Shown here in pieces: positions 22,333-24,333 of a stretch of 24,333 bases of DNA (the first letter of the stretch is position 1; each line of letters opens with the position of its first letter). The translations under genes were made by a program, and so were the position numbers. Below the pieces are notes generated by a model. The model saw only the letters and a program-made list of their open reading frames with translations. It did no database searches and was not told the DNA's origin. This DNA comes from a virus. The stretch is taken from positions 1 to 24,333 of the IMG/VR virus record IMGVR_UViG_3300035188_000145; one strand, 5' to 3'.

Positions 22333-22340
22333 TATTTATT
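22333..22340 (-). promoter_or_regulatory. T4-type late promoter before gene 19
   Basis: Minus strand AATAAATA (preceded by T), one mismatch to TATAAATA, overlapping the gene 18 stop codon and 21 nt upstream of the gene 19 ATG. It lets tube protein be made above the sheath level. Confidence 0.7.
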
Positions 22341-24048
22341 AGAACTTGCCAACAACTTCGGAGAAGGCAACACCAGTACGGACTGCAACGAAGTTCAACT
22401 GAATGAAGTTGATTGAACGTGCTGGCTTAATATAAATGTCCCCGATAAATTCATTTCTGTCGATAACTTCAGGAGTATTGTTTGAGTCGTCACAAACAAC
22501 CTTGAAGTCAAAGATACCACGACGACCCTTAACGTCACGTAGGAATGGCTCAACTAGCGCAACGAACTGGGCTCTTGTGAACTCATCGTTGAACTCGAAT
22601 AGTGAATACTTAGCAGCCTTTGCGATAGCCTTTTCAAGAACGATGAATAGGCGACGAACGTTAATACGGTCGAATGCACTTGGCTTAGCAAGCATGGTCT
22701 TATCACCATACAGAACGACACCCTCGCCCTTGAACTCAACAACTGGATTGATTCCGTTCTTGTATAGTTCGTCTCTGTAGGTCTTGTTTGGATTCCAAGA
22801 AAGTTTAACAACATTCTTGATCTGACCACGATTGAAACCTGCTGGTGAGAACCATGGGTCACGGTCAAAGTCAGTGCGGGCACATAGGCCTGCGATATCA
22901 CCGTTTAGTGGTACCCAACGATAAACGTTGTTATACTTGTCGAACTGCTTCTTCCATCCTGAGTCCATGACTGCATAAGAAGATGAAGTGAAGTCGTTAC
23001 GATATGTGATAATATCAGCAGCTTCATAACCTGCGTTATTAACAACGTCGTTCATTAGTGGGGATACGAAAGCTACGCAATCCTTACGATAACCAGCAAT
23101 ATTGTCCACTACATGCTCGGATACTAGCTGAGAAGCTGCACCGGTCATGATTAGAGAAATATCAATATCTTCTGGGCTATAGAACTTATCATATGCTGTA
23201 ATGTAGTCACTGTTCTGAACAGCACCACCACGGCTTCCGTTTGTGAAAGACATGGTGTAGAAATTACTTGTCTGCTGGAATTCTGTATCTTCTGCTGGTG
23301 TTCCCCATGTGGAGGTTTCATCAACAAGAGTTGTAGAATTTAGAGCATGGTTAATTGGCCATACAAATTCAGAACGCTGTGCTAGAACAGAAGCGTAGTA
23401 GTTTGAAGAACCATCATCGTTCTTAGCATCGATTGCCTTAGAAACGAAGGCATACTTTTCTAGAACAGTGTTAGCTACACCTGAGAATTTACCTACAGGA
23501 TCAACAACAATGACATGCATTTCATCATTGGCGCCGCCCTTTGTTGCGGTGTATGCTGATGTGCCTGGTGCTGATGGAAATTCATTTGCATATTCCCAGC
23601 TTTCATATGCTACGGTATTTGCAGATGCCCAAACAGAAATCTTTAGTCCGTTACCTAGATCACCAGGATAACGAGCGGCGAACATGCCTGATGTATTTGC
23701 GGTATCAACGTCAGAGAAAGAAGCATCATAGTGATCTTCGTTTCTGATTAGGACGCCAAGTGAACCGGTTGTAGCATTTAGTGCAGTTGTATTTGCTGCA
23801 CGAACTAGCTTTAGGTTCTGAGCATAAGATAGAAAGTTTGCACAAGTGAAGAATGAAGGATATGTGTTAGAGTCGGGCTTACCAAAATAACGAACTAGGT
23901 CTATTTCATTGCTAATTGTAAAAATTTCATTTACTGGACCCCAATTAAAATCACCGGCAAATGCACCAACTGACATAGACACGGCAGGAACAATGGTTGT
24001 AAGATCAATTTCTGTCCATTGAACGCCAGGGGAAAGTTGATATGCCAT
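22339..24048 (-). CDS. gp18: Contractile tail sheath protein gp18
   Basis: A 569-aa sheath protein (T4 gp18 659 aa). The start LSPGVQWTEIDLTTIVPAVS is the typical sheath N-terminus that donates a strand to the neighbouring subunit; GAFAGDFNWGPVNE and VRYFGKPDSNTYPSFFTCANFLSYA follow. The conserved C-terminal core reads FSPAGFNRGQIKNVVKLSWNPN, VEFKGEGVVLYGDKTM, INVRRLFIVLEKAIAKAAKYSLFEFN and GDIYIKPARSINFIQLNFVAVRTG. The shorter length is likely from smaller outer protrusion domains. It has an AAAGGAG ribosome site and a late box 49 nt upstream. Confidence 0.97.
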   Translation of the reverse strand: MAYQLSPGVQWTEIDLTTIVPAVSMSVGAFAGDFNWGPVNEIFTISNEIDLVRYFGKPDSNTYPSFFTCANFLSYAQNLKLVRAANTTALNATTGSLGVLIRNEDHYDASFSDVDTANTSGMFAARYPGDLGNGLKISVWASANTVAYESWEYANEFPSAPGTSAYTATKGGANDEMHVIVVDPVGKFSGVANTVLEKYAFVSKAIDAKNDDGSSNYYASVLAQRSEFVWPINHALNSTTLVDETSTWGTPAEDTEFQQTSNFYTMSFTNGSRGGAVQNSDYITAYDKFYSPEDIDISLIMTGAASQLVSEHVVDNIAGYRKDCVAFVSPLMNDVVNNAGYEAADIITYRNDFTSSSYAVMDSGWKKQFDKYNNVYRWVPLNGDIAGLCARTDFDRDPWFSPAGFNRGQIKNVVKLSWNPNKTYRDELYKNGINPVVEFKGEGVVLYGDKTMLAKPSAFDRINVRRLFIVLEKAIAKAAKYSLFEFNDEFTRAQFVALVEPFLRDVKGRRGIFDFKVVCDDSNNTPEVIDRNEFIGDIYIKPARSINFIQLNFVAVRTGVAFSEVVGKF

Positions 24049-24096
24049 CTTTTACTCCTTTTTATAGGTTAGAATGGTTTTTATTCCATCTAAACC

Positions 24097-24104
24097 TATT
24101 TATT
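24097..24104 (-). promoter_or_regulatory. T4-type late promoter before gene 18
   Basis: Minus strand AATAAATA followed by GG, one mismatch to TATAAATA, in the 75-nt gap between the upstream gene's stop (24124) and gene 18. The leader after it contains an imperfect hairpin (24067-24096). Confidence 0.75.
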
Positions 24105-24123
24105 GTTTTGAATGTTTTCAGAA

Positions 24124-24333
24124 TTATAGTTTACTATCCCAGTCAAAATTTAGATTATCGAAGGGATACATACTTTCTCTTCCACGCAACCATAGATCAC
24201 CATTATCATCTTTCTCCGCATAATCATCTAAACCGTTGTCAATGAATCCGAAAGGAACATTTTCCACATCTTGTAAATATGCCTGTTCTTTCTGTAAGAC
24301 ATATCGGATATCATTTGAAACTGTTTCTTTAAA
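24124..24333 (-). CDS. C-terminal end of an unrecognised gene, possibly terminase large subunit gp17
   Basis: The last 69 codons of a gene entering from the right edge, open to the window end and stopping at TAA 24126-24124. The visible part is acidic: VLQKEQAYLQDVENVPFGFIDNG, then DDYAEKDDNGDLWLRGRESMYP, ending DNLNFDWDSKL. In T4, gene 17 precedes 18, and a PFGF-like acidic tail would not be out of place there, but the ATPase and nuclease motifs lie outside the window, so this is only a positional guess. Confidence 0.6.
   Translation of the reverse strand, partial: FKETVSNDIRYVLQKEQAYLQDVENVPFGFIDNGLDDYAEKDDNGDLWLRGRESMYPFDNLNFDWDSKL

Noticed and set aside
24067-24096. Imperfect hairpin in the gene 18 leader, as a terminator
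   Set aside because: The stem has two bulges, the loop is A-rich and no T-run follows on the minus strand; at most an mRNA leader structure.
1-24333. CRISPR array, insertion sequence, integrase or rRNA
   Set aside because: No regularly spaced repeats, transposase or integrase motifs, or rRNA sequence could be recognised on either strand.

Overview
The window is a piece of a T4-like (Tevenvirinae-type) contractile-tailed phage genome. Every recognisable gene reads leftward on the minus strand, and the order is the familiar T4 and marine T4-like one: sheath 18, tube 19, portal 20, prohead core genes, protease 21, scaffold 22, major capsid 23, a second tube-fold protein, uvsY, uvsW, late sigma 55, then the recombination nuclease pair 47/46. 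Base composition looks AT-rich (not computed). The host is probably an alphaproteobacterium: the phage carries a complete FtsH whose AAA and protease domains read like the alphaproteobacterial enzyme, and it uses near-consensus sigma70-type promoters. The host assignment is inference.

From right to left, that is in the direction of transcription: (1) 24333-13142 is the late structural block. It starts with the tail end of an unrecognised gene (possibly terminase 17), then 18, 19, a strong terminator, portal 20, four prohead-core-region genes (382, 288, 171 and 201 aa), 21, 22 and 23, and it closes with a classic intrinsic terminator. Late promoters of the T4 TATAAATA type or close variants precede 18, 19, the 382-aa gene, 21, 22 and the gene after 23. 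(2) 13061-9851 holds a second gp19-fold virion protein, uvsY, uvsW and two conserved small proteins, one of them Sm-like. (3) 9850-9652 is the longest gene-free stretch away from the window ends. It contains back-to-back promoters, the leftward one for gene 55 and the rightward one with a perfect -10 and -35 that faces against all genes, followed by very stable GAA-loop hairpins. (4) 9651-3332 holds 55, two small genes, 47, ftsH, an HxD...H...R oxygenase and 46; ftsH and the oxygenase sit between the two subunits of the Mre11/Rad50-like nuclease. (5) 3295-380 is a compact accessory cassette of seven genes starting from its own consensus promoter, with mostly overlapping stops and starts. It includes two genes of 35 and 59 aa, a DUF4338 (DruA-fold)-like protein and a probable Cys-His-Asp enzyme. 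(6) 319-1 is the start of an HExxH metallopeptidase-like gene with a consensus promoter of its own.

Functionally, gp21 would mature the prohead built from 20, 22, 23 and the core proteins; UvsY, UvsW and gp46/47 form the recombination-dependent replication set; and gp55 switches the host polymerase to the late promoters. The most unusual items are the intact FtsH inside the recombination operon, the mosaic 382-aa prohead-region protein, the counter-oriented promoter with its structured leader, and the leftward accessory cassette.
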